Shown: one piece after another, positions 38,799-47,707 of the stretch
Numbering within the stretch: the stretch's first letter is position 1
Layout of the letters: each line of letters starts with the position of its first letter
DNA from: Micromonospora cathayae
GTDB taxonomy: Bacteria > Actinomycetota > Actinomycetes > Mycobacteriales > Micromonosporaceae
Reading direction: 5' to 3'
Assembly (NCBI RefSeq): GCF_028993575.1
Contig: NZ_CP118615.1
Span: 2,790,001 to 2,854,000, forward strand
Length of the DNA: 64,000 nucleotides
The notes under the pieces: model-generated
Databases searched by the model: none
What the model saw: only the letters and a program-made list of their open reading frames with translations
Told to the model about the DNA's origin: nothing
Position numbers and translations under genes: made by a program

Positions 38799-39756
38799 GC
38801 GGAGCTGGTCGCGTGTCGGTACGTCGATGAGTGGCTACCGGGCCGGTGAGGGCCGGTACGGCCTGGCGTACACCGTGGACACCACGGTCGGTCCCTTTCT
38901 CAACGGTCGCGTCTCGGCACGCTTCCGGGTCGCCGACCGGGAGCGGGCCTGGGGCGCCGGGGTGGTCTGTCGCGCCGACTCGGACCGGACCTTCGTCGCG
39001 TTCTACCTCACCGCCGATCCGGACACGCCTGACTCCTCCCACGCCAGGCTGGCGGCCTTCAAGTACGGCCGGATCGTGGCGAGCGCCACCCGACGTACAC
39101 CGATCCCGGTGAGTTCCGGCGAGTTCCACCTGTCGCTGCGCTTCTTCTCCGGTGACCTGGTCGGCGAGGTCCGCTGCGACGGTGAGACGACGTCACTCGC
39201 GCATCTCGTGGCCGAGGTCCCGTTCGGCGGACACGCCGGCCTGGTGCGGTTCTACGACTCCCGGGTTTTCGTGAAGGACATTCAACTGGAGGAACTCCGG
39301 ATGACACCGGTGCTTCCCGAGGAGGCAGAGGTGCCACCAGCGCGGAGCTATCCATTCAAGGTCTTCCTGTCGCACTCGCAGGATGACCGGCCCCTGGTCC
39401 GTAAGCTGACCGAACAGCTTCGCATGAACGGTGTCACCTACTGGGTCGACGAGGAGCAGATCCAGTTCGGCGACCAGATCATCTCGAAGATCGAGGACGG
39501 GCTGCGGGACAGCCGGTACGTCGTGGCGTGCCTGGGTGACGGCTTCACCAGGTCCGGGTGGTGCCGGGCCGAGTACGGCTCGATCCTCTACCGGGAGTTC
39601 AGCGGTGACACGTCCCGTCGGGTCATCCCGCTGACCCTCGACGGTTCCGTGCCGTCCACCGCCGTACCGTTGCTGCTGTCCGACAAGCTGCGCGTGGACT
39701 TCACGGATCCGGACAGCTTCGGTGCGTTCCTGAAGTTCCTGAAGAACGAGTCCTGA
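38773..39756 (+). CDS. TIR-domain effector with N-terminal beta-sandwich
   Basis: A 327-residue protein. GTG at 38773 lies behind AGGAGGA inside the end of the vWA gene. Residues about 20-175 look like a concanavalin/DUF1080-like jelly roll (GVVCRADSDRTFVAFYLTAD; FHLSLRFFSGDLVGEVRCDG; GLVRFYDSRVFVKDIQLEEL). Residues about 193-315 are a TIR domain: FKVFLSHSQDD, YWVDEEQIQFGDQI and GFTRSGWCRAEYGS, where E267 matches the catalytic glutamate of NAD-cleaving TIR domains. It is therefore a likely NADase whose sandwich domain may bind a ligand or sugar. Triggering through the vWA partner is inferred. Confidence 0.85.
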   Translation: MSNWCAFPERSWSRVGTSMSGYRAGEGRYGLAYTVDTTVGPFLNGRVSARFRVADRERAWGAGVVCRADSDRTFVAFYLTADPDTPDSSHARLAAFKYGRIVASATRRTPIPVSSGEFHLSLRFFSGDLVGEVRCDGETTSLAHLVAEVPFGGHAGLVRFYDSRVFVKDIQLEELRMTPVLPEEAEVPPARSYPFKVFLSHSQDDRPLVRKLTEQLRMNGVTYWVDEEQIQFGDQIISKIEDGLRDSRYVVACLGDGFTRSGWCRAEYGSILYREFSGDTSRRVIPLTLDGSVPSTAVPLLLSDKLRVDFTDPDSFGAFLKFLKNES

Positions 39757-39767
39757 GTGAGTGTCCG

Positions 39768-40316
39768 ATGGTGAACTGGGAACTCGTGGTCGCCGCAGCC
39801 AGCATGATCGCGGGTGTCGCGGCAGCCTACTTCGGGTACGTCGCCGTGCGTGGCCGGCTCCGCAGCCCTCGGCCGCACCCCGCCGGGACGGACACCGCCA
39901 GGACCGGTGCCTCGTACGACGCCTTCGTCTCCTACGCCGAGGCCGACGAGGCGACCGCCGAATGGCTCGCACGGGGCCTACAGGACCGTGGACTGCGCGT
40001 CTTCCTCGCGAAGTGGATCGGCGTGGGCCTGGTCGAGTACGCGGAGAAGGAACGCGCCCTGGACGCGACGGTCAACGGTGTGCTCCTGTTCAGCAGGGCC
40101 AGCATGGGTCGGGCCGACCTGCGGGACGAGTACGCCGCACTCCTCCAGCAGGTGCACGCCGGTGGTCGCCGGTTCGTGCCCGTCCTGGTCGAGGCGGTGG
40201 ACCTGCCGCCGTTCGCCCGGATCCGCCGGCCGCTCGACCTGACCGGTCGCGGAAACTCCACGGCCGCCCTCGATGAGCTGGCCCGCGCGGTCGGCCGCCC
40301 GAACGCCGGTCGCTGA
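39768..40316 (+). CDS. Membrane-anchored TIR-domain protein
   Basis: A 182-residue protein with one N-terminal membrane helix (LVVAAASMIAGVAAAYFGYVAV, about 7-28), a basic Pro-containing linker and a TIR domain (about 48-160): YDAFVSYAEADEATAEWLARGLQDRG, VNGVLLFSRASMG and DLRDEYAALL with E121 at the catalytic glutamate position. It begins 12 bases after the previous gene, so it belongs to the vWA operon. The two TIR proteins could form mixed filaments, one soluble and one at the membrane. Enzyme activity is inferred from the retained glutamate. Confidence 0.8.
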   Translation: MVNWELVVAAASMIAGVAAAYFGYVAVRGRLRSPRPHPAGTDTARTGASYDAFVSYAEADEATAEWLARGLQDRGLRVFLAKWIGVGLVEYAEKERALDATVNGVLLFSRASMGRADLRDEYAALLQQVHAGGRRFVPVLVEAVDLPPFARIRRPLDLTGRGNSTAALDELARAVGRPNAGR

Positions 40317-40419
40317 GGCCGGCCGCACTGGTCGACCAGGCCGTCCGGCGGCTGTTCGTGGCCCACGGAGCCCGGCCCGGAGTAGTCGCCGAGGTGCCGC
40401 CCGGCCGGCTGCCCCGAGC

Positions 40420-40617
40420 GTGACGGTACCGGCGGTCAGCAGCTCGAACAGCTTGCCGGGGCGGTCGTCGATGACGGCCGCCCACTCCTCGGCATACGCC
40501 CCGGCCAGCTCCGGGTCGGCGCACAACCGGCGCGCGTTGATGACACCGCGGCCGGTGAGCCGGTAGTAGCGGCGGCGGGGTCTGCCGGCGCGGTGTGCTC
40601 GTCCCGGCGGGCGGTGA
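40420..40617 (-). pseudogene. Possible PadR-like regulator fragment
   Basis: The reverse strand reads GRPRRRYYRLTGRGVINARR and then EEWAAVIDDRPGKLFELLTAG. The first part is like the wing of PadR-family winged-helix regulators (GRPxRRYYRLT). The DNA-recognition helices upstream are missing and there is no start codon with a ribosome site. It lies between the TIR operon and the xylanase terminator. Could also be chance. Confidence 0.35.
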
Positions 40618-40631
40618 CCCAGCGGCGCGAA

Positions 40632-40661
40632 GGGGCGTGGCGGCCTCGGCCGCCACGCCCC
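40632..40661 (-). terminator. Xylanase gene terminator
   Basis: GGGGCGTGGCGGCC (40632-40645) and its exact complement (40648-40661) form a perfect 14-base stem 29 bases beyond the xylanase stop on the minus strand. Confidence 0.75.
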
Positions 40662-40690
40662 CGAGTGCGGTGTGTCGGGCGCTGGCCCGG

Positions 40691-41936
<1,246 letters not shown>

Positions 41937-41940
41937 CAAC

Positions 41941-41949
41941 TTTCGGAAA
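41941..41949. promoter_or_regulatory. Candidate operator beside the xylanase -35 box
   Basis: TTTCGGAAA (41941-41949) lies five bases beyond the -35 element and is symmetrical except at its centre; a related GTTACGGAAAC follows at once. Position suits a xylan-responsive regulator; the regulator is not in the window. Confidence 0.4.
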
Positions 41950-42085
41950 TGTTACGGAAACAAGTTCGGGTCGTCGGCGTCCCGCACGGGGATGGACCGG
42001 CGCTGGCCAGGGCCTTGCCGGGCTGGCCGATCCGAAGCAACGGCTCCTCCGTGTCCGGCGTCGGGGGAGGGTTCGGGGCATCGGA

Positions 42086-42102
42086 TCCCGAAATTTTCGG
42101 GA
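42086..42102. promoter_or_regulatory. Palindrome resembling the streptomycete xylanase operator
   Basis: TCCCGAAA-T-TTTCGGGA has perfect 8-base arms. Its core CGAAATTTTCG (42089-42099) differs at one base from CGAAACTTTCG, known upstream of Streptomyces xylanase genes. It lies about 375 bases before the xylanase start in a stretch with no intact gene. Confidence 0.45.
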
Positions 42103-42239
42103 CCTTGTGCTTCGGCGCGTACGCCCTGCGGAGGTTCTTGTGCGGTGAGACGAAACTCGTCGCCCTGCGCGACTCGCACGTGGGCGAGGGTGCGGTAGTC
42201 ACCGCCGATGACCAGGATCGCCGCCTGCCTCTGCCTTAG

Positions 42240-42332
42240 CGCGTGGACCTGCGGGTGTTCGCCCTGGAGGGTGACGAGTCGGAGGACGCCTCCCTGCGGA
42301 GCGTCTTCGCCTGGTCGGTCAACGCGCTCTGA
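42240..42332 (+). pseudogene. Fragment of an NB-ARC/SARP-type regulator
   Basis: About 30 codons in one frame read VDLRVFALEGDESEDASLRS and then VFAWSVNAL before a TGA. This matches the end of the NB-ARC domain of SARP regulators (compare LAILAVPGDSRSIRTVFASAYQAL in the SARP gene of this window). Nothing on either side extends the similarity. The rest of 41714-42434 holds no gene I can support. Confidence 0.4.
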
Positions 42333-42434
42333 TGCACCGCCATGTCGCTCCCAACGTGGGACTCGGTGCCCGGCCGGGTCCACCGTGGAGCATCTGGTGG
42401 ACGCAAGCGCCGCCCAGTCACGTGACGACGGTGA

Positions 42435-43400
42435 TCACGTCTGCGGCAGCGGCCGGCCCGGGGTGAGGGCTGGTCCGGTCTTCCGGGTGCGCCACCAGAT
42501 GATCGCGGTGATGACGACGACGGCGAGGGTGGGGACGAGTTGGTACGGCGTGCCGACTCCGGCTGAGCGGTCCTGGAGTGCGGTACCGAGGTCCACCCGC
42601 AGGGTCGTGGCCAGGACGAGGGAGAACGTGTTGAGTACGGCGTGGAGCATGACCGCGATCTCCAGCCCGCCGGTGCGCCAGGTGATGATGGCCAGTCCGG
42701 TCCAGAGCACGAAGTACCAGACGTTGATGTACGGGTCGGTTGCGCCGTGCACGGCCGTGAACAGCGCGCTCGAGACCAGTACCCCGGCGACCAGTCCGGC
42801 CCGTCGGCTGCGGGTCCAGCTTCCGATCACCCGGAACATCAGCCCCCGCACGCCGTACTCCTCGCCCGCCGCCTGGAGCGGGGTGAGGAGCATCGTGCCG
42901 ATGAAGATGGCGACGAGGTCGGTCTGCGACCAGGGGGCCTCCTCGACGGGCGTGAGAGATCCGAGGGCGTTGACCACCAGCCAGGCGGGGCCGAAGACGA
43001 GGAGCGATCTGCCGAGCAGGTCGAAGCGGAACCGCGACGTCACGGAGTGCAGGGACGCGCCGGGTACGCCGTAGAGCCACCGCTGGATGAGCATGCTCCA
43101 GGGGATGAGCAGGCCGAGGGCGAGCATCGTACTGGCGTGGTAGAGCGGCGTGTAGTCGGTGCCGCCCAGGATCGGCGGGGTGTTGCCCATCCGTACGTCG
43201 ATGACCGCGGTCGCCCTGCCGAGGACCGTCGGGAAGATGACGAGCCCGGCCAGCAGGAGAATGATCGCGAGAATGCCGCGACCGATCCGGCGTTTGTCGC
43301 CGGCTAGTACCCGGTGGTACTCGGTTCCGGTGGGAACTGACTGCCCGTTGCGGGGCTCGGCCGGGGTGAGTAGCGAGTTCGGCTTGTGCAGCGTGGTCAT
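42435..43400 (-). CDS. CPBP family intramembrane glutamic protease
   Basis: A 321-residue membrane protein with about eight hydrophobic segments. Abi/CPBP motifs are present: GEEYGVRGLMFR (EExxxR, motif 1), the FxxxH motif in ALFTAVHG and the histidine in MLHAVLNTF. These residues form the active site of type II CAAX-processing-like proteases, which in bacteria often handle peptides or bacteriocin immunity. It starts 24 bases after the stop of the upstream membrane protein, making a two-gene unit divergent from a TetR regulator. Confidence 0.85.
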   Translation of the reverse strand: MTTLHKPNSLLTPAEPRNGQSVPTGTEYHRVLAGDKRRIGRGILAIILLLAGLVIFPTVLGRATAVIDVRMGNTPPILGGTDYTPLYHASTMLALGLLIPWSMLIQRWLYGVPGASLHSVTSRFRFDLLGRSLLVFGPAWLVVNALGSLTPVEEAPWSQTDLVAIFIGTMLLTPLQAAGEEYGVRGLMFRVIGSWTRSRRAGLVAGVLVSSALFTAVHGATDPYINVWYFVLWTGLAIITWRTGGLEIAVMLHAVLNTFSLVLATTLRVDLGTALQDRSAGVGTPYQLVPTLAVVVITAIIWWRTRKTGPALTPGRPLPQT

Positions 43401-43424
43401 CAGATTCCTCCTGTGGATAGGGGG

Positions 43425-44075
43425 TTACTTTCCGGCCTGGTCGAGCACGCCGTAACGCAGGCGGAGTGCCCGCTCGGTGCTCGCCAGAATGGCCCCGACA
43501 GCGAGGGCGACGTTGAGCCAGATCGGTAGGCGGACGGGCGATTCGAAGGTTCCGATGTTCTCGGCGATCGGGGGGATCTGCGATATCGGTCCGGCGAGTT
43601 GCAGCAGGTTCAGGCCCACGCCGAGGAGGAGCATCAGCACCGAGAGGACGCTGATCGAGCGGCTCAGCGTCGGGTGCTCGCGTTCGACGCGGGCGCGGCG
43701 TCCTTCGGCGGACTTCGGATCAGGAATGAGCCGGTGTTCCGCGCCGGCGGTGGTGACGTAGTGGCAGCGCTTGAGCCCGAACGCGCTGATCGCCACTTCG
43801 ATGGTGCCGCCCTCGACGGGGAAGGCCGCCGGGAGCTTGGACTCGGCGTGGTGCCTGCCGTCGAGATACAGGTGCGCTCTGGCCCTGCCGCCGTCCGGGT
43901 CGGTCCGGCGTGGGATGTCGACGGCGTACACCGTCTGCCAGCCATTTTCGTGGGGCAGCGGGAGGTAGAACAGTGCGCGGAAGGGTAGCTGCCACCAGCG
44001 GAGGCGTTTCAAGGCCCGCCCGTCTCCGCTCCTGATCCGCTTGGCTGCCCGCTGTCGCCGCCAGTCCTCGATCAC
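43425..44075 (-). CDS. Hypothetical membrane protein of the TetR-CPBP module
   Basis: A 216-residue protein. Residues 1-115 are soluble and basic, with a beta-rich part that could bind a ligand (TVYAVDIPRRTDPDGGRARAHLYLDG; GTIEVAISAFGLKRCHYVTTAG). Two or three hydrophobic helices follow (SISVLSVLMLLLGVGLNLLQL; IWLNVALAVGAILAS). It is the first gene after the TetR-type operator, followed by the CPBP protease. Function unknown; a partner or target of the protease is a fair guess. Confidence 0.75.
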   Translation of the reverse strand: MIEDWRRQRAAKRIRSGDGRALKRLRWWQLPFRALFYLPLPHENGWQTVYAVDIPRRTDPDGGRARAHLYLDGRHHAESKLPAAFPVEGGTIEVAISAFGLKRCHYVTTAGAEHRLIPDPKSAEGRRARVEREHPTLSRSISVLSVLMLLLGVGLNLLQLAGPISQIPPIAENIGTFESPVRLPIWLNVALAVGAILASTERALRLRYGVLDQAGK

Positions 44076-44113
44076 GTTTCCTCGCTCGCCGTTGGCTGCC
44101 GCTGCTTACTAAT

Positions 44114-44145
44114 ACGCTGTGCTAGTGGCAACGCTAGCACAGCGT
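44114..44145. promoter_or_regulatory. Perfect palindromic TetR-type operator
   Basis: ACGCTGTGCTAG (44114-44125) and its exact complement CTAGCACAGCGT (44134-44145) are separated by eight bases, and a further half-site GCTAG follows at 44146. It lies between the TetR start at 44175 and the divergent membrane protein start at 44075, so one repressor could control both directions. Confidence 0.75.
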
Positions 44146-44174
44146 GCTAGTACGATGTACCAGGGAGGTGGCGG

Positions 44175-44783
44175 ATGGCACGGGACGACCGGAACACCGG
44201 CTCACGGGAACGGATCCTCGCGGCTGCGGCGGCGATGATCGCCGAGGATGTGACCGCGCGGTTGAGCGTGCGTGCGGTCGCGGCGCGGGCCGGGGTGAGT
44301 ACGGGCTCGCTCAGGTTCCACTTTCCGACGCAGCGCGCGTTGCAGGACGCCGTGCTCGCCAGGATCTACGGCCAGATGTTCCCCGACGACCCGATCCACG
44401 ACCGGTCGCTACCCGCCCGGGATCGACTGGTCAACTGCCTCCGGCAGGTGCTCGCCCCCGCCGGTGTCGGGGAGCAGGCACGTGAGGCGTGGGGCAACGC
44501 GTACCAGATGTTCATCGCACCGGAACCGACCGAGGAGGTGCGCGCGACGTATCTCGCCGTGGAGCGGGAAGGATGGCGCCGGATCGAGTACTGGCTGACG
44601 GTGCTCGCCGACGAGGGCGCGCTCCCCGGGGAGGACCACGCACGCCGGGTGCGATTCCTGCTCACCGTCCTCAATGGGCTCTCCATCGAACGAGCCCTGC
44701 CTGCCGAGGACTCGATCCTGAAGTCCGAGACCGAAACCCTCTACATGGCCGTGGACTGTGTCCTCGACGCCCCGACCGCGTGA
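44175..44783 (+). CDS. TetR family regulator
   Basis: A 202-residue repressor. GGGAGGTGG precedes the ATG. The N-terminal helix-turn-helix is clear: RERILAAAAAMIAEDVTARL, VRAVAARAGVSTGSLRFHFPTQRALQDAVL. The rest is an all-helical ligand domain with RALPAEDS near the end. It is divergent from the membrane protein/CPBP pair across a perfect 12-base palindrome, so it likely represses that pair and itself. The inducer is unknown. Confidence 0.9.
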   Translation: MARDDRNTGSRERILAAAAAMIAEDVTARLSVRAVAARAGVSTGSLRFHFPTQRALQDAVLARIYGQMFPDDPIHDRSLPARDRLVNCLRQVLAPAGVGEQAREAWGNAYQMFIAPEPTEEVRATYLAVEREGWRRIEYWLTVLADEGALPGEDHARRVRFLLTVLNGLSIERALPAEDSILKSETETLYMAVDCVLDAPTA

Positions 44784-44803
44784 GGGGCATCCCGTGCCGG
44801 GCG

Positions 44804-46039
44804 TCAGGGTTGCCGGGTCAGGCCGATGGTGGTGGCGAGGCGGGTGACGTCGGCGGGGGTGGGGCCGGCGCGGACGATCGCGGCGAGCAGGGCGTGGGCG
44901 GCGGGCCGGAGGCGTACCTCGGTGGGGGCGATCTGGTCGGCGGCGACGATGGTGCGGCCGGCGGCGTGGTGGTCACCGGCGTCGAGGTGGGTGCGGGTGA
45001 TGTCGATGAGGTGGGCGGCGCGGTGTTCGGCGGGTAGTCGCTGCCAGCCGAGGTCGCGGGTGGCGTGCCGGTGCACGGTGAGGGCGGTGTGGTGGTCGCC
45101 GAGGCGTGCGGCGACCAGGACGCGGGCGAGTTCGACGGTGACCGGCGCGAAGCCGTCGTCGTCGTGGTGGTGTCCGGCGGCGTGCCGGGTGGCCTGGTGG
45201 GCGGCGCGGTCGAGGAGGTCGTGGGCGATGCCGGGGTCGCCGTGGGTGGCGGCGGCGATGGCCGCTTCGGTCAGGAGGGTGCCGGCGAGCGCGAGCTGGT
45301 CAGGTGGCGGTTCGCGGTACGCGGCGAGGTCGATCGGGCGTACGGCGGCGATGGCGGCGGCCAGGGCGAGCCGTCCCCGCCCAAGTGCCCGTAGTGCCTG
45401 GGCGAGGGGAATGGCCGCCTGCGCGGCGCGGTGGGGGTCGCCGGCGGCGGCGGTGACGGCGCGGTCGGCGGCCAGCCAGGCGGCCTGTGGGTCGCCGAGC
45501 TTGATCAGGGTGTGGGCGGTGAGCCGGTACACCTGGACGAGGAGGTGACCGGCGGGCCAGGCGGTGGCTGTGGCGGCCCGGGGGCGGGCGGCGTGGCGGG
45601 CGGCGCTGATCAGGTCGGGCAGCATGCGCAGTACGTGCTGGTGGTGGGCGTGCCGGTAGGCGGTCTGGGCGTAGCCGACCTGCTGGTGGAGTTCGGCGGT
45701 CGATGGTGGCCGTTCGGGTGCGGTGGGGGTGTCGTAGGTGGCGAGGGCTTCGCGGACGTGTTCGACGGCGGCGGCGGTGCTGCCGGTGGTGGTGGGTGGG
45801 CGGCGGGTGTTGCGGCCGAGCAGGATGGCGGTCGACACGCCGAGGGCGGCGGCGACGGCTTCGATGGTGGGCAGCCGTTCGAGCCGGCGGACGCCGCGTT
45901 CGACCTTGTCGACCCAGCTCTTGGACTTGCCGATCCGGTCGGCGAACACCTGCTGGTTCATGCCCCGGCGGGCGCGGAGCTGGGCGATGCGCCGGCCGAT
46001 CGGCAGGTCCCGGCGGTCCGGCTGGCGGGGCGCGCTCAC
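44804..46039 (-). CDS. XRE regulator with TPR-like C-terminal domain
   Basis: A 411-residue protein starting at the GTG of a GTGA overlap with a tiny membrane-protein gene. Residues about 12-75 are an XRE helix-turn-helix (IGRRIAQLRARRGMNQQVFADRIGKSKSWVDKVERG), and the rest is Ala-rich helical repeat sequence resembling TPRs (AQAAIPLAQALRALGRGRLALAAA; LLDRAAHQATRHAAGHHHDDD). Such proteins are common orphan regulators in actinomycetes. Its coupling to two small CPxC membrane proteins is unusual and suggests a membrane-linked sensing circuit. Confidence 0.8.
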   Translation of the reverse strand: MSAPRQPDRRDLPIGRRIAQLRARRGMNQQVFADRIGKSKSWVDKVERGVRRLERLPTIEAVAAALGVSTAILLGRNTRRPPTTTGSTAAAVEHVREALATYDTPTAPERPPSTAELHQQVGYAQTAYRHAHHQHVLRMLPDLISAARHAARPRAATATAWPAGHLLVQVYRLTAHTLIKLGDPQAAWLAADRAVTAAAGDPHRAAQAAIPLAQALRALGRGRLALAAAIAAVRPIDLAAYREPPPDQLALAGTLLTEAAIAAATHGDPGIAHDLLDRAAHQATRHAAGHHHDDDGFAPVTVELARVLVAARLGDHHTALTVHRHATRDLGWQRLPAEHRAAHLIDITRTHLDAGDHHAAGRTIVAADQIAPTEVRLRPAAHALLAAIVRAGPTPADVTRLATTIGLTRQP

Positions 46040-46194
46040 CGCCGGTCCGCCGGGCCGACGGGCTCGGTGTATTCGCCGCAGCGCGGACACCACCGCGACT
46101 TGACCTTGAACGCGAGCAGCCCGACCAGGAACCCCGGCACCAGCCCACCGAACACCACGGCCACGATCACTTCGGACACCACGAACACCCTCAC
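46036..46194 (-). CDS. Tiny CPxC membrane protein (second copy)
   Basis: A 52-residue protein starting at GTG 46194, which overlaps the stop of the preceding small gene as GTGA; its own stop overlaps the XRE gene start the same way. One membrane helix (VVSEVIVAVVFGGLVPGFLVGLLAF) is followed by WCPRCGEY, half of a zinc knuckle. It is paralogous to the next entry (shared VFGGL helix, aromatic/basic stretch and CPRC). Chained overlaps and matching layout argue that it is a real gene despite its size. Confidence 0.65.
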   Translation of the reverse strand: MRVFVVSEVIVAVVFGGLVPGFLVGLLAFKVKSRWCPRCGEYTEPVGPADRR

Positions 46195-46367
46195 CTTCCG
46201 CCGAGGCCGGGAGAGCGGTGGCGACCAGCGTTGGCGGCCCGCGGGTACGCCCGGGGACGGGCACAGCGCGGACACGGCAGGGCTCTGACCTGGATGCGCA
46301 ACCCGAACAGGAAGCTCAACATCAGCCCGCCGAACACGATCATCGAGATGCCAAGTACCACGATCAC
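46191..46367 (-). CDS. Tiny CPxC membrane protein (first copy)
   Basis: A 58-residue protein starting at GTG 46367, behind GGAAGTGAG. Residues 1-23 form a membrane helix (VIVVLGISMIVFGGLMLSFLFG), then a basic segment and C32-P-R-C35, then an Arg/Pro-rich tail. A single knuckle could bind zinc as a dimer or across the two paralogues. It opens the three-gene run leading to the XRE regulator. No function is known to me. Confidence 0.6.
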   Translation of the reverse strand: MIVVLGISMIVFGGLMLSFLFGLRIQVRALPCPRCARPRAYPRAANAGRHRSPGLGGR

Positions 46368-46619
46368 CTCACTTCCTGGCGAGACCGGAGGACGGGGGAG
46401 TCACCGCCCGTGACCGGTGCGCCGCTCGTTCAGCGTCCTCACCTACGACATGCCGAGGTCAGCGCATCGGCAGTGGCGAGTGTCGCGTGATTGCCCGATA
46501 GCTTGCTGTAGCCAGAGTGGAGCATCATGTGATGCAGCGCAAGAGCGTCGGTCTGATTTCGCAGAGACTGTACGTGAGCGATGGCGGACGATGAGTGATC
46601 TTTGGTGCAGAATCAGGAC

Positions 46620-47468
46620 ATGCCTCGATTCACGCCCCCGACGCCCCGATCCCGTCGACTCGGCCGCGAGCTGCGCAAGCTTCGGGACGCCAAGGGACTC
46701 ACCGGCGCGGAGACCGCGAAGCTCCTGCGCTGCTCGACGTCCCGCATCACCCGGATCGAGTCGGGCGAGATCAGGCCACGACCGGGCGACGTCATGGAAC
46801 TGCTGGTGACGTACGGCGTCAGGATCGACGAGGAACCGGGTACGTCCCTGTTGGAGCTGGCCCGGGACCTGCGTGAGGAGGGTTGGTGGCAGCGGCTCGG
46901 AGGTAAGTACGCCACCTACATCGCGTACGAGATCGAGGCCGCCGAACTCAAGAACTTCGAGCCGATGCTGGTGCCCGGTCTACTCCAGACCGAGCGGTAC
47001 GCCCGCGAGGTCAACATCATCGGCCGCGAGACCGACCCGGCCACCGTCGACCAGCGGGTTTCTGCCCGGATGACCCGGCAGGAGGTGCTGCACCGGCAGC
47101 CGAAACCGCTGCGGCTGCACGCGATCCTGTCCGAGGCGTCCCTACGGACGGAGGTGGGCGGCCCGGACGTGCTGCGCGAGCAGCTTCACCACCTGGTCAA
47201 GGTGAGTCAACTGCCCAACGTCACGATCCAGGTGCTCCGCTTCGAGGCTGGCGCGCACCTGGCCGACAGCAGTGGCTGGGCCCTGCTCACGTTCGAGCAG
47301 GACGATCCGCCGCTGGGCTACATCGAGACGCTGGCCGGTGAGCTGTTCCTTGAGTCGAACGCCGACCTGGCGCGGCTGACGGCGGCGTACGACAATCTGA
47401 GGACGTTGGCCAGGTCTCCGGCCGAGTCGATCAAGTTCATCAAGGAGCTGAGCGAGCATGGAGCGTAA
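46620..47468 (+). CDS. XRE/DUF5753 (Scr1-type antitoxin-like) regulator
   Basis: A 282-residue protein. The N-terminal helix-turn-helix reads RRLGRELRKLRDAKGLTGAETAKLLRCSTSRITRIESGE, and the C-terminal DUF5753 domain has EAAELKNFEPMLVPGLLQTERYAR, RMTRQEVLHR and LHAILSEASLR. It is followed at an 11-base overlap by a DUF397 protein, the standard pair in actinomycetes, where the regulator controls differentiation or acts as an antitoxin-like partner. ATG 46620 is preferred; a GTG-initiated version could begin at 46602. Confidence 0.9.
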   Translation: MPRFTPPTPRSRRLGRELRKLRDAKGLTGAETAKLLRCSTSRITRIESGEIRPRPGDVMELLVTYGVRIDEEPGTSLLELARDLREEGWWQRLGGKYATYIAYEIEAAELKNFEPMLVPGLLQTERYAREVNIIGRETDPATVDQRVSARMTRQEVLHRQPKPLRLHAILSEASLRTEVGGPDVLREQLHHLVKVSQLPNVTIQVLRFEAGAHLADSSGWALLTFEQDDPPLGYIETLAGELFLESNADLARLTAAYDNLRTLARSPAESIKFIKELSEHGA

Positions 47469-47637
47469 CGTCTGGCGTACGTCGACCCGTTCCGGCAGCA
47501 ACGGCCAGTGCGTCGAGGTCCGCGACCGGGGCGTGGAGATCGACGTACGCGACTCCAAGGTTCCCGCCGCTGGCGTGCTGCGCTTCACGCCTGCGGCATG
47601 GGCCGCCTTCACCCGCACCTTCAAGGCCGCCGAGTAG
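47458..47637 (+). CDS. DUF397 protein (first)
   Basis: A 59-residue protein with the DUF397 pattern: WRTSTRSGSNGQCVEVRD, then IDVRDSKVPAAGVLRFTPAAWAAF. It overlaps the end of the DUF5753 regulator and is below common ORF cut-offs. DUF397 proteins bind their cognate regulator and may relieve or impose repression. Confidence 0.9.
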   Translation: MERNVWRTSTRSGSNGQCVEVRDRGVEIDVRDSKVPAAGVLRFTPAAWAAFTRTFKAAE

Positions 47638-47707
47638 TTCACGTCACGGCGTACAGGAACACGGCTCCGATGGGGATGATCACGAGGATTCGGGACAGGG
47701 AGACGCC

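Noticed and set aside
45431..46288. Gly/Val-rich plus-strand frames over the XRE regulator
   Set aside because: Shadow of an Ala-rich helical gene on the other strand.
46275..46295. GGCTCTGACCTGG matching the left arm of the tRNA-Lys terminator
   Set aside because: A 13-base match lying inside the coding sequence of a small membrane protein; chance or codon bias is enough to explain it.
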